DNA of 64,000 nucleotides, from assembly GCF_018131075.1 (NCBI RefSeq), contig NZ_JAFCLS010000036.1, positions 1-64,000 on the forward strand. The letters run 5' to 3'. Below, piece by piece: positions 25,339-34,523 of the stretch. The notes under the pieces were generated by a model that saw only the letters and a list, made by a program, of their open reading frames with translations, did no database searches and had not been told where the DNA came from. How positions within the stretch are numbered: the stretch's first letter is position 1; every line of letters begins with the position of its first letter. This DNA is from Bradyrhizobium sp. JYMT SZCCT0428. GTDB taxonomy: Bacteria > Pseudomonadota > Alphaproteobacteria > Rhizobiales > Xanthobacteraceae. Both the position numbers and the translations under genes were made by a program.

Positions 25339-26391
25339 TCACGTCAGATCGAGTTCGGCCGCGAGCTTGTACTCGCCGGCCAGCGCCCGCAATTTGTCCC
25401 AGGTCGCGTCCTCGATTTCGATGCCGGAAACCTTGCGCTGCTGCTCGCGGATATATTCGACCTCGCCCGGATAGAACACGCCGGTGGAACCTTCGGACGT
25501 TGGCGTCTCTTTCAGATAGCGCGCGAATTCGGCGACTTCCTTCTTGAAATCCTTCAGCGGCCGGAACGCCGCGACATTGAACACCGCCATGAAGCATCCG
25601 TCATTGTGGCGGCCGGTCGGCTCGACGCCGAAGCCCAGCCCGGTGAGCAGCCCGCACAACACCTCGACCATCGCGGCAAGGCCGCTGCCCTTGTAGCCCT
25701 CGCTGCCGCCGAGCGGCAGCAGGGCGCCGCCCTTCTTGTATTCCCTGGGGTCGGTGGTGTGCCGTCCCTCGGCATCGACGATCCATCCCTTCGGGATTTC
25801 CTCGTTGCGCGACACGGCCAGCGCAATCTTGCCTGCGGCGACGGCTGAGGTTGCCATGTCAAGATAAAACGGCGCGTCGAGGTCGGAGGGAACGGCGATC
25901 GAGATCGGGTTGGTGCCGAGCCGTGCCTCGCGGCCGCCGAACGGCGCCACGATCTTCGGCGAGCGGCCGGAGTCGGCAGTGGCAATGCCGATCATGCCCT
26001 CCTGCATCGCCATCAACGGATAGGCGGCGAGCCGACCGACATGGCTTTGGCGAAACACCGTGCAGGCGGCAACGTTGGCGGTCTTCGCCTTCTCGATCGT
26101 CAGCGCCATCGCCTTGGCGTTGACGTGAAACCCAAAACCCCAATGGCCGTCGATCACGGTCGTGGTCGGCGATTCCTGCACGATGGTCCACTTCGCCCCG
26201 GGCACGATATGGCCGGCCTTGACGCGGTCGATATAGGTCGGGATCGCGATGATGCCGTGGGAATCGTGACCGGCGAGGTTGGCGTTGACGCAGCCGACCG
26301 CGACCGCGTTGGCTTCCTCGTCCGATGCGCCGGCGGCCCTGAGCAGTGCCGCGCCGATGCGTGTGAGACGGTCGGCCTGAGCGATCGGCAT
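25339..26391 (-). CDS. Ldh-family (malate/L-sulfolactate-type) NAD(P) dehydrogenase
   Basis: A 350-residue member of the MDH/LDH type-2 family. GHDSHGI near residue 50 is the catalytic His motif. SHVGRLAAYPLMA and PFGGREARLGTNPIS are the family cores, and GSEGYKGSGLAAMVEVL the C-terminal one. The ATG at 26391 has AGGAAA six bases upstream; a start at 26403 adds four residues. Family members oxidise 2-hydroxy acids such as malate, lactate, sulfolactate or ureidoglycolate. It heads the operon with the monooxygenase and FAH protein. Confidence 0.87.
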   Translation of the reverse strand: MPIAQADRLTRIGAALLRAAGASDEEANAVAVGCVNANLAGHDSHGIIAIPTYIDRVKAGHIVPGAKWTIVQESPTTTVIDGHWGFGFHVNAKAMALTIEKAKTANVAACTVFRQSHVGRLAAYPLMAMQEGMIGIATADSGRSPKIVAPFGGREARLGTNPISIAVPSDLDAPFYLDMATSAVAAGKIALAVSRNEEIPKGWIVDAEGRHTTDPREYKKGGALLPLGGSEGYKGSGLAAMVEVLCGLLTGLGFGVEPTGRHNDGCFMAVFNVAAFRPLKDFKKEVAEFARYLKETPTSEGSTGVFYPGEVEYIREQQRKVSGIEIEDATWDKLRALAGEYKLAAELDLT

Positions 26392-26748
26392 GGGTTTCCT
26401 CATCGAATGCCCGCGAGCAGCGGGTCTTGCTTGTTGTTGTCGAAGCATGGTCTCAAAGCGGCGGCGGGAGAGCAAGGGCAGAATATCCGTACCGGGCATG
26501 CCCGTGAGGCGGGCTCGGCGGTTCGGATTTCATCTGACGAGAATTGGCAACCGCGCCGCCAGGGTCTTGGCCGCCGGAGGCACCGCGCCGCTGCCATGGC
26601 TGATAAATCGTGAACGGAACCGTAGTTCTTCGGAGGACGGCCTTGCGATGTTGGGCAGGTATTTACTCTGAATCGCATCTTCCGGCCGCCAATAACGACC
26701 GTTTAGGCCTCTCCCGCGCATAAAATTCCGTGGGGCAGCAGGCCCGCA
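26392..26748. other. intergenic region, nothing recognised
   Basis: About 357 bases between divergent genes (Ldh-family dehydrogenase and the GAF-GGDEF-EAL protein). I see no gene, clear repeat or strong palindrome. It must carry both promoters. Confidence 0.5.
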
Positions 26749-29700
26749 TTGTCTGCTGGGAGCTCGAGAGCCGTGAAGACCAGTATCGCGCGTACATTTG
26801 CAGCGTTGAATGCGACCAACGAAGCGATCCTGTACGCGAAATCGCCGGAAGAACTGTACGAAAAGGTCTGTGAAGCCGCTTTCTCCAGCGGGGACTTCCT
26901 GGCGACGGCCGTCTTTTTGCTCGACCCGGACACCAATCTGCTTCGGTTTGCCGCCGGCTTCGGCGAAGACACCGCAAGGCTGCCCAGCATCGACATCTCG
27001 ATCCTGGCCGATACCCCGGAGGGCTCGGGGGTTTGCGGTCAGGCCTTTCGCGATCAGAAGCTCTGCATCAGCAACGATTATCTCAACGACGCGCATTCGC
27101 TGGCCTGGCGCCAGGGCGCCACTGCCGGACAGGTCGGCGCCGCCGCCGGGCTGCCGTTGACCTGCAACGGCCGCAGCATCGGCGTCTTCCTCGTCACGCG
27201 GCGCGAAGTCGGATCGATCGACGCCCCGGTCGTCGCATTGCTCGAGCGCATGTCGGCGAACATTTCATTCGCCCTCGACAATTTCGATCATGAAGCTGCG
27301 CGCAAGGATGGCGAGCGGACGATGCGGCGGCTGAATCGGATGTTCGGCGCCATCAGCGCGACCAACGAAGCGATTCTGCGCGCCAAGACCGAACAGGAGC
27401 TCTACCAGCGCGTTTGCGATGCCGCCGTTTACAGCGGAAAGTCGGTCGCGACGGTGGTCCTGCTGTCAGAGCCGGATTCGATCTGGCTGAAGTCTGCGGC
27501 CGGCACCGGCGAGAGCCTCGATCTGCTGACCCGGACGCGTTTCTCGATCGATGCCGACAATGACTACGGCAAGGGGGTTGCCGGCCAGGCGTTCCGGACC
27601 CAGCGGCTTTGCGTCAACCACGATATCACGTTGAGCCAAGTATGGCAGCAGGTCGGACGCGAGGCCGGCGTCGTTGCCTGCGTCGCCGTGCCCCTGATCA
27701 AGGCGGGGCAAAGCGTCGGCGTCGTGATGTTCTTTGTCGGCAAGGCATGGGCGGCGGATGAGGAGATCATCGCGCTGCTGGCGCGGATCGGGGAAAACGT
27801 CTCGTTCGCCCTCGAAAACTTTGAACGCGCCAACGCCAAGGCGAAAGCCGACGAACAGAAGGAGCGGTTGACGCGGATGTTCGCGGCGCTCAGCGCGACC
27901 AATGAAGCGATCATGCGGGCTAGGTCGCGCACCGAGATGTTCGAACTGGTATGCGCTGCCGCCGCACAGGGTGGACGCTTCAATTCGACCAGCATCCTCC
28001 TCGTCAGGTCAGACAGCGATTCCTTCAACATGGTTGCCTCGGCCGGGCCGACGGCGGAAAACGCCCGCCGTCTGAAGGTCTCGATCAGCGCGGCTGTTCC
28101 GGAAGGCCGCGGGGTTTGCGGGACGGCGTTCCGTTCCCGGCAGGCCTGCATCAACAACGATTTCCTGGCAGGCCCGCAAAACAATGCGTTCGATCAGGTG
28201 ATCAACAACGATGGCGCAAGGTCAGGCGCCGCATTTCCGCTGCTGGTCGAGGAACGGATCGTCGGCGTGATGCTGTTCATTTCCTCCCAGGCGGACACGT
28301 TTACCGCGGAGTTTGCCGAGCTACTGCAACGGCTGGCAGACAATGTGTCTTTTGCGCTCGAAAGTTTCGATCGTGCCGACGAGAAGGCGAAGACCGAGCG
28401 CCAGAAGGAGAGCCTGACGCGCATGCTCGCGGCGCTCAGCGCGACCAATGAGGCGATCGTTCGGGCGGGATCACGCGACGAATTGTATCAACTGGTTTGC
28501 GAGGCGGCGGCGACCGGCGGCAGGTTCACCTCCACCACCATCGCGCTGGCAAAGCCCGGCAGCGATTTCATGGAAATCGCGGCCGGCGCGGGTCCGACCG
28601 GCCAGAGCGCGCGGCAGGTCACCCTGTCGATCAATGAAGCGCATCCGGAAGGCCGCGGTGTTTGCGGGATAACGTTCCGCTCGGGCCAGGCCTGTATCTT
28701 CAACGACTATCTTACCGATCCGCGCGCCGCGGCATTTCACGCCAAGGCCCGCGAACTCGGCTCCAGATCAGCCGCCGGCTTTCCGCTCTTCGTGCGCGGG
28801 CAGGTGGTCGGCGTCATGCTCTACGTCTCCTTGCAAAGGGACGCGTTCACGCCTGAATTCACCGAACTCCTGCAACGGCTCGCCGACAACGTGTCGTTCT
28901 CGCTGGAGACGTTCGAGCGCGCCGACGAGAAGGCGAAGACCGAGGAGCAGAAAGAACGTTTGACGCGCATGCTGGCGGCGCTCAGCGCGACCAATGAAGC
29001 GATCGTGCGGGCGACGACCCGCGCTGAGTTGTTCGATCTGGTGTGCCAGGCCACCGCAAACGGCGGCAAGTTTACCGCCACTTCCATTGCACTGACGAGA
29101 ATCGACAGCGACTATCTGGACATTGTCGCGGCGGCCGGACCGACCGCTGCCAGTTCGCGCGAGGTGCGGGTGTCCGCCAATAAGGCCCATCCGGAGGGAC
29201 GCGGGTCCACCGGCATGGCGATCCGCTCGGGCAAGCCCTGCATCATCAACGACTACCTCGCCGACCCGCGTAGCCAGGTGTTCCATGCGCGCGCCCGCAG
29301 GGATGGGACCCGTGCGAGCGCAGCCTATCCGCTGCTGGTGCGCGGGCGGGTCGTCGGCGTCATGATCTTCGTTGCGATCGAGAAGGATACGTTCACGCCG
29401 GAATTCTCCGAACTGCTGCAGCGGCTCATCGACAATGTATCGCTGGCGCTGGAGAACTTTGACCGTGCCGACGAGAAGATGCGGGCCGACGAGCGGATCG
29501 AATATCTGGCCTCGCATGACAGCCTGACCAACCTTCCCAACCGCGAGATGTTCAACGGGATGCTGCGCCGGACGATCGATGCCGCGGAGCGCCATCAGCG
29601 GTCGTTTGCGGTGCTATTCGTCGATCTCGACCGGTTCAAGGTCATCAACGACTCGCTGGGCCATGACGCCGGTGACATGCTGCTGGTGGAAATCGGAGGC

Positions 29701-30876
29701 AGGCTGCGTAGTGCGCTGCGTTCGAGCGACGTGGTGGCACGGCTCGGCGGCGACGAATTCGTCGTGATCCTGGAAGAGGCCGCCGAACCGCACGAGGTCG
29801 AACGCATCGCCGGCGGGCTCTTGTCCGTGTTAAGCCAGCCCTTGCAGCTCAGCGGCCATGAGTGCCACACTACGGCCTCGATCGGCATCGCGATGTATCC
29901 GTCTGACGGCGCCGACATGCAGACGCTGACCAAGAACGCCGACATGGCGATGTACCTTGCCAAGGAGGACGGCAAGAACAGCTTCCGCTTCTTCACCAGG
30001 GAGATCAAGGCGCAGTCGATCGAGCGTCTGACGCTGGAGAGCGCCCTGCGCCGTGCGCTGGAGCGCGACCAGTTCTCGCTGCACTACCAGCCGAAGGTCG
30101 ATATGGCGAGCGGTCAGATCACCGGCGTCGAGGCGCTGTTGCGCTGGAACCATCCCGAACTCGGACTGGTATCGCCGGGGCAATTCATTCCTCTGGCGGA
30201 AGAAACTGGGCTGATCGTGCCGATCGGCCGCTGGGTTCTAACGGAGGCCTGTGCGCAGAACATGGCCTGGCAACGCCGCGGCCTGCGGCCGGTGACGATG
30301 GCCGTCAACCTGTCGCCGCGACAGTTCGCCGACGCCAATTTGCTGCATGACGTCGACGAGGCGTTGCTGGCAAGCGGCATGTCGCCGGTGCTGCTGCAGC
30401 TCGAAGTCGCCGAAAGCATGGTGATGCGCAACGTGTCGCGGGCGATCAAGGTGCTCGACGCGATCCAGAACCGCGGCATCCGGCTTGCAATCGACGATTT
30501 CGGCACCGGCTATTCGTCGATGTCGCTGATGAAGCAATTCCCGATCGACACCATCAAGATCGACCGTTCCTTCGTCCGCGATCTGCCTGTTGATTCAGAG
30601 GACCAGGCCATCACGCAGGCGATCATCAGCATGGGCAAGGCGTTGGGGATGACCGTCATCGCCGAGGGCGTCGAGACCATCGAGCAGCAGACGTTCCTGC
30701 GCAATCATGCCTGCGATGAAATGCAAGGCTTCCTGTTCAGCAAACCGCTGCCGCCGCAGCAGATGGCGGATATGCTTCGAACCGGGCCGCTGCTGGCCTC
30801 GCCGCCGCTGCAACCCGACGCCGGCGATGCGCGTGAATCGGCTTCGCCTTCAGGGCTGGAAAGCGCTGTCGTCTGA
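26749..30876 (+). CDS. five-GAF GGDEF-EAL c-di-GMP enzyme
   Basis: A protein of about 1,375 residues with five tandem GAF domains. They begin at ATNEAI-type motifs at residues 22, 204, 383, 565 and 747, spaced 182, 179, 182 and 182 residues. A GGDEF domain (about 915-1090) and an EAL domain (about 1105-1350) follow. The GGDEF motif is intact at 1000-1004 with an inhibitory RxxD site at 991-994. EAL is intact at 1128-1130, as are DDFGTGYSS and AEGVET, so both diguanylate cyclase and phosphodiesterase activity look possible. No membrane segment is visible; it is probably cytosolic. The start is TTG at 26749, or GTG at 26773 with GAGAG close by. Each GAF ends in a Lys/Glu-rich linker. Confidence 0.92.
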   Translation: MSAGSSRAVKTSIARTFAALNATNEAILYAKSPEELYEKVCEAAFSSGDFLATAVFLLDPDTNLLRFAAGFGEDTARLPSIDISILADTPEGSGVCGQAFRDQKLCISNDYLNDAHSLAWRQGATAGQVGAAAGLPLTCNGRSIGVFLVTRREVGSIDAPVVALLERMSANISFALDNFDHEAARKDGERTMRRLNRMFGAISATNEAILRAKTEQELYQRVCDAAVYSGKSVATVVLLSEPDSIWLKSAAGTGESLDLLTRTRFSIDADNDYGKGVAGQAFRTQRLCVNHDITLSQVWQQVGREAGVVACVAVPLIKAGQSVGVVMFFVGKAWAADEEIIALLARIGENVSFALENFERANAKAKADEQKERLTRMFAALSATNEAIMRARSRTEMFELVCAAAAQGGRFNSTSILLVRSDSDSFNMVASAGPTAENARRLKVSISAAVPEGRGVCGTAFRSRQACINNDFLAGPQNNAFDQVINNDGARSGAAFPLLVEERIVGVMLFISSQADTFTAEFAELLQRLADNVSFALESFDRADEKAKTERQKESLTRMLAALSATNEAIVRAGSRDELYQLVCEAAATGGRFTSTTIALAKPGSDFMEIAAGAGPTGQSARQVTLSINEAHPEGRGVCGITFRSGQACIFNDYLTDPRAAAFHAKARELGSRSAAGFPLFVRGQVVGVMLYVSLQRDAFTPEFTELLQRLADNVSFSLETFERADEKAKTEEQKERLTRMLAALSATNEAIVRATTRAELFDLVCQATANGGKFTATSIALTRIDSDYLDIVAAAGPTAASSREVRVSANKAHPEGRGSTGMAIRSGKPCIINDYLADPRSQVFHARARRDGTRASAAYPLLVRGRVVGVMIFVAIEKDTFTPEFSELLQRLIDNVSLALENFDRADEKMRADERIEYLASHDSLTNLPNREMFNGMLRRTIDAAERHQRSFAVLFVDLDRFKVINDSLGHDAGDMLLVEIGGRLRSALRSSDVVARLGGDEFVVILEEAAEPHEVERIAGGLLSVLSQPLQLSGHECHTTASIGIAMYPSDGADMQTLTKNADMAMYLAKEDGKNSFRFFTREIKAQSIERLTLESALRRALERDQFSLHYQPKVDMASGQITGVEALLRWNHPELGLVSPGQFIPLAEETGLIVPIGRWVLTEACAQNMAWQRRGLRPVTMAVNLSPRQFADANLLHDVDEALLASGMSPVLLQLEVAESMVMRNVSRAIKVLDAIQNRGIRLAIDDFGTGYSSMSLMKQFPIDTIKIDRSFVRDLPVDSEDQAITQAIISMGKALGMTVIAEGVETIEQQTFLRNHACDEMQGFLFSKPLPPQQMADMLRTGPLLASPPLQPDAGDARESASPSGLESAVV

Positions 30877-31191
30877 CGGCTGCGCATGCAAATCACGCAC
30901 GTCCGAATCCGTCGACCTCACCTTGCGCGAAAAGTCATAGGACCAGGGCTGGATCACCTGGCCAGCCAGGGAATGGAAGAGGATATCAGCGCCGTCGGCG
31001 TAAGTCGCGCCATCGGGCAAACCCAATCTGGCGCTCCAACGTGCCGGTAGCGCCTGGGCGATCTCCCGCACCTCGACCGCCGGCCCCCACCACCAAGCCG
31101 GAGCGGGGGGCCGGTCATCCTCGGCGAGCGCCCGCCACCGCCCAAATTCGACGACAACGCGCTCAAATTGCAGTTTTGCCGCCGGATGCAT
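30850..31191 (-). CDS. conserved hypothetical protein, 113 residues
   Basis: A 113-residue soluble protein rich in Trp and Ala (PAPAWWWGP, PQALPARWSARLGLPDG-like stretch). I do not recognise its family. From memory, similar short proteins occur in Bradyrhizobium, which is the main support. Its 3' end overlaps the last 27 bases of the GAF-GGDEF-EAL gene on the opposite strand. No strong ribosome site was identified. Confidence 0.55.
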   Translation of the reverse strand: MHPAAKLQFERVVVEFGRWRALAEDDRPPAPAWWWGPAVEVREIAQALPARWSARLGLPDGATYADGADILFHSLAGQVIQPWSYDFSRKVRSTDSDVRDLHAQPSDDSAFQP

Positions 31192-31255
31192 CGGAAGGTC
31201 CTGTTACCTTGCCAATGATAACTTCATCCGCAGCCGGCGCAATACGTGTCGGGGG

Positions 31256-31495
31256 TCACTGCCTGCCGTGTTGCCAGTGTGACGTCACATCCGCACCCGA
31301 TTTATTGAGGTGAACGTGCTGGTCGACATGATCGACCCAATCCACCGGAATGAAGTGATGGTGCTGGCCGTCCGGCGAACTCTGTTTGGTCAGCTTGATC
31401 TTGTCGGATCCCTCAAGGTGATCGACCTTGCCGACCGTCTTCTTGTCGGACGAGATGACATCCATATGTTCCTTGATCTGCGAAGCGACGGCCAT
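31256..31495 (-). CDS. DUF2171-family small protein
   Basis: A 79-residue protein. IKEHMDVISSDKKTVGKVDH, then a His-rich QHHHFIPVDWVDHVDQHVHL segment, match the DUF2171 family, whose function is unknown. PRC-barrel-like folding is suggested for the family, which is family knowledge. The ATG at 31495 has GGAG seven bases upstream; the longer frame to 31651 is spurious. Confidence 0.85.
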   Translation of the reverse strand: MAVASQIKEHMDVISSDKKTVGKVDHLEGSDKIKLTKQSSPDGQHHHFIPVDWVDHVDQHVHLNKSGADVTSHWQHGRQ

Positions 31496-31831
31496 GTTGT
31501 GTCTCCGTTGAATGAACAGGCATTTGAAACGCGCCAATACCGGAAAGGTTGCTGAAGCCCATGGTTGTTGAACAAAATGTGCCCATGGGATTTTAACCGT
31601 TCGGTAACCATAGCTTCTCATAGCCCTGGTTCCGCGGGAAACGGGCGTCATTTCCTCGAAATTGATCGCTGCAATGCCGCTGCCGCTTCACTGCTTCGTC
31701 GCAGGATTCGATCGCCGGTTTGATCAGGCACTGTTTATCTTAACGGTGAAGCGTTGTTTAAAGCGCTAGAGCGATCATCTATTATATCATCCAGTCGGGA
31801 TCGATCTCTATCGCCGGACCCACAGTACATC
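31496..31831. promoter_or_regulatory. divergent promoter region with CtrA-like box
   Basis: About 336 bases between the DUF2171 gene and the DUF6492 gene. At 31593-31609, TTAACCGTTCGGTAACC is an imperfect palindrome. It also reads TTAA-N7-GTAA, one mismatch from the CtrA consensus TTAA-N7-TTAA. I see no gene. Confidence 0.4.
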
Positions 31832-32797
31832 ATGACAGGAAGTGGCGTGCTCAAAAACGTGGCCTTGATGACCCCGACCTATCGCGGCGACCTCGAGCGT
31901 TTCGAGTTGCTGTGCGAGAGCATCGATCGGTTCGTCAGCGGATACGAACGGCATTACGTTATCGTCAATGACGATGACGTGCCGTACTTCGCCCGGTTCG
32001 AGAATAGCCGTCGCACCGTGCTGCCGAGTTCGCGGTTCTTGCCGTCCTGGCTGCGGGCGTTGCCGCCGTTTGTCTCGCGCTCGGGGCGCAGAACGTGGTG
32101 GTCGTTCCGGTCGGGTCCGCTCCACGGCTGGCATATCCAGCAGCTTCTCAAGATCGCGGGCGCCCTGCACTTGCCCCATCAGCGTTACTGCATCGTCGAT
32201 TCCGATAACACGTTCTTTCGTTTGTTCGATGTGGCCGCCTATGCCGGCGCGGATTTAACCCCGCTCTATGTCGACCGTCTGGCGATTCCGGCGGATAAGC
32301 CGTTGCATCCCGTCTGGGTCCGAAACAGCGATCGCCTGTTGGGCGGCAGCACCACCGCGTTCCCGGCCGACGACTATATCGGCAATGTGCTCGTCTGGGA
32401 CAAGTCGACTTTGCGCGACATGACCGCCACGATCGAAGCCGTCACTGGAATGCCTTGGGCGGTGGCGCTCGGCAAGGCGCGCTCGTTTTCCGAATACATC
32501 CTCTATGGGTACTTTGTGAACCAGTCGCCGACCCACAGGGCGACGCACCGGCTGACCACGCAAAGCCTCGCGACTTCCTACTGGGAGCCGGATCAATTGG
32601 ACGAAAAGGCTGTGATCGCCATGGTCGACAGCTCACCGCCCGAGGTCGTCGCACTCTGCATCGAGTCGTTCTCGGCCACCCCGGTATCGCTTATCCGCAA
32701 GGTCGCGGGTTTGTCGAACAACGACGCGCCGCTGCAGCCGCAAGGTCCCGCTTCGGCGCAAGGCGGGAACGCGGTCATGACCAGGGAAGCCGTCTGA
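31832..32797 (+). CDS. DUF6492-family protein, glycosyltransferase-like
   Basis: A 321-residue soluble protein. It begins with a glycosyltransferase-A-like strand (KNVALMTPTYRGDLERFELL) and has YVIVNDDDVPYF and YCIVDSDNTFFR, the latter a DxD-type motif. GGSTTAFPADDYIGN and SFSEYILYGYFV are typical of DUF6492, a group annotated in polysaccharide loci. The ATG at 31832 lacks a clear ribosome site; GTG at 31847 with AGGA upstream is an alternative. It lies at the left edge of the polysaccharide region and is likely a sugar transferase (inference). Confidence 0.78.
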   Translation: MTGSGVLKNVALMTPTYRGDLERFELLCESIDRFVSGYERHYVIVNDDDVPYFARFENSRRTVLPSSRFLPSWLRALPPFVSRSGRRTWWSFRSGPLHGWHIQQLLKIAGALHLPHQRYCIVDSDNTFFRLFDVAAYAGADLTPLYVDRLAIPADKPLHPVWVRNSDRLLGGSTTAFPADDYIGNVLVWDKSTLRDMTATIEAVTGMPWAVALGKARSFSEYILYGYFVNQSPTHRATHRLTTQSLATSYWEPDQLDEKAVIAMVDSSPPEVVALCIESFSATPVSLIRKVAGLSNNDAPLQPQGPASAQGGNAVMTREAV

Positions 32798-32869
32798 GGC
32801 GATCGTTTTCGTTTACAACGCCGGACAGGTCCGTGAACGAAGTTAGTCGCCGGAATGGATGCACTGCGG

Positions 32870-33337
32870 CTATTTCTCTTCCGCTCCCGTCGAGGTCGCC
32901 GGACCTTCGCCCATGATCAGGAGAACGGCATCTTCATCCTTGGCGCCGTCCCAGTGCACTTGTTTGGCGAAATGCGTGACGAAACTGCCGGCCGGCATCG
33001 GCGTCGTGTTGGCGGGATCGAATTTCGGGCCTGAACCGACCCACCAGGTACCCTGCAGCACGACGATGTAGCGGTCGTTGGGATGGAAATGCGGGCGGCT
33101 GAAATGATTGCCCTTGGTCCATTTATTGTAGACCATATAGAAGCCCGGCTTGCTCGGATCGCCAACGACGACGGCACTTTGCGCGCCCGCGGCGTTGACC
33201 GGGCCCCAGGGAATCTGGTCCGGCAATTTGTAAGTGACGGCGGCAGGATTGAGTTCAGCCGCGGAGGAGATGCTGAGCATCCCGGCGAGAGCAAGGGGCG
33301 TCACGAGGTATCGCCAAAGCCGGTTGGTTGCCGTCAT
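32870..33337 (-). CDS. secreted cupin-domain protein
   Basis: A 155-residue protein with a signal peptide (about 1-26, ending SSAAE) and a single cupin barrel. The metal motif is visible in HFSRPHFHPNDRYIVVLQGTW (His-rich) and a later HFAKQVHWDGAKD. AAGGGAG precedes the ATG at 33337. A periplasmic location is likely. Its substrate is unknown; it may be unrelated to the polysaccharide genes around it. Confidence 0.85.
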   Translation of the reverse strand: MTATNRLWRYLVTPLALAGMLSISSAAELNPAAVTYKLPDQIPWGPVNAAGAQSAVVVGDPSKPGFYMVYNKWTKGNHFSRPHFHPNDRYIVVLQGTWWVGSGPKFDPANTTPMPAGSFVTHFAKQVHWDGAKDEDAVLLIMGEGPATSTGAEEK

Positions 33338-33508
33338 GGTTTGCTCCCTTCTGTCATGCGTGAGCTGAAATGCGCTCATCTGTGTTGCCGTGGATGTTAG
33401 CCGGTCTCGTTCCCACGGGGCAAGCCGCGGGCCTGCATGCGTGGCAGGCGAGAGACGATGATCCCGGATATACAGGGCAGCAGGGGCAATGCGGCTTGGA
33501 CCGAGTGC

Positions 33509-33535
33509 ACACTCACCCGTTTTTGAGTGGGTGAG
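33509..33535 (-). terminator. hairpin at the galE stop codon
   Basis: CTCACCC (33512-33518) pairs with GGGTGAG (33529-33535) around an A/T-containing loop, overlapping the galE stop. No U-run is seen on the minus strand, so termination by this hairpin is only possible. Confidence 0.3.
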
Positions 33536-34523
33536 CCTTCCTGTGCCAGGCCCAGGCGGTGCGGATGATGGTCGCTAGATCCGAATAAGCAGGGCGGAAG
33601 TGCAATGTCGCGCGGGCAGCGGAAGCGTCCGCGACCAGATAGGTCGGGTCGCCGGCGCGGCGTGGCTTGACGACGTGCGGCACTTCGCGTCCGGTCTCGC
33701 TCGCGATCGCTGCGAGAATCTCCCGCACCGAAAAACCCTTACCGGTGCCGAGATTGAAGACGCCGCCGGAATGCCCTTCCAGCAGGAGCTTCAGCGCCAG
33801 CACATGGGCGGCGGCAAGGTCGGTGACATGGATGTAGTCGCGGATCGCGGTGCCGTCCGGCGTCGCGTAATCGTCGCCGAATACCGCGAAATCCGGCACG
33901 TGACCCTGCAGCGCCATCATCGCGCGGGGAATGAGATGGGTTTCCACATCGCGCTGCTCGCCGATGCCGCCGGCGGGATCGGCGCCGCTGGCGTTGAAAT
34001 AGCGCAGCGCGAACGATCCGAGCCCATAGGCTCCGCGATAATCCGAAAGCACGCGCTCGATCATCCATTTCGAGGCGCCGTAGGGATTGATCGGCACGCA
34101 GGGATAGTTTTCGGGCAGCGCCTTGCTGTCGGCATTGCCATAGACCGCGCCGGTCGACGAGAACACCAGACGGCTGCAGCCGGCCTCGCGCATCGCATCC
34201 AGCAGCGCCAGCGTGCCGGCGAGGTTGTTGACGTAGTATTTCTGCGGGTCGACCACGGATTCGCCGACCAGGCTCGACGCGGCGAAATGCATGACCGCGA
34301 CGATGTCGTGCTCGGCGAAGGCGCGCGCCAGCGTGACCTTGTCGGCGATGTCGCCGGTAACCAGCGCGCCGGCGACGAAGCTGTGGTGGCCGGTCGAAAA
34401 ATTGTCGTAGCAAACGGGAAGATAACCGGCCGCATCCAGCGCCCGGCAGCAATGCGAGCCGATATAGCCCGCGCCGCCCGTGACCAGGATGGCCGGACGA
34501 TCGCTCGCCAGACCGGCGCCCAT
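33513..34523 (-). CDS. galE: UDP-glucose 4-epimerase
   Basis: A 336-residue extended-SDR epimerase. ILVTGGAGYIGSH binds NAD, SSTGAVYG supplies the catalytic Ser/Thr, and NPYGASKWMIE contains the YxxxK motif. C-terminal RDYIHVTDLA and the YLVADASAA region are conserved. It interconverts UDP-glucose and UDP-galactose (or the N-acetyl forms), giving precursors for polysaccharide. Its ATG overlaps the stop of the WecG-like gene by one base (TGATG), so it is the last gene of that minus-strand operon. Confidence 0.93.
   Translation of the reverse strand: MGAGLASDRPAILVTGGAGYIGSHCCRALDAAGYLPVCYDNFSTGHHSFVAGALVTGDIADKVTLARAFAEHDIVAVMHFAASSLVGESVVDPQKYYVNNLAGTLALLDAMREAGCSRLVFSSTGAVYGNADSKALPENYPCVPINPYGASKWMIERVLSDYRGAYGLGSFALRYFNASGADPAGGIGEQRDVETHLIPRAMMALQGHVPDFAVFGDDYATPDGTAIRDYIHVTDLAAAHVLALKLLLEGHSGGVFNLGTGKGFSVREILAAIASETGREVPHVVKPRRAGDPTYLVADASAARATLHFRPAYSDLATIIRTAWAWHRKAHPLKNG

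Noticed and set aside
26749..30876. CRISPR-like or minisatellite array in the large gene
   Set aside because: The periodicity of about 546 bases is coding (GAF domain duplication), with no short direct repeats and spacers.
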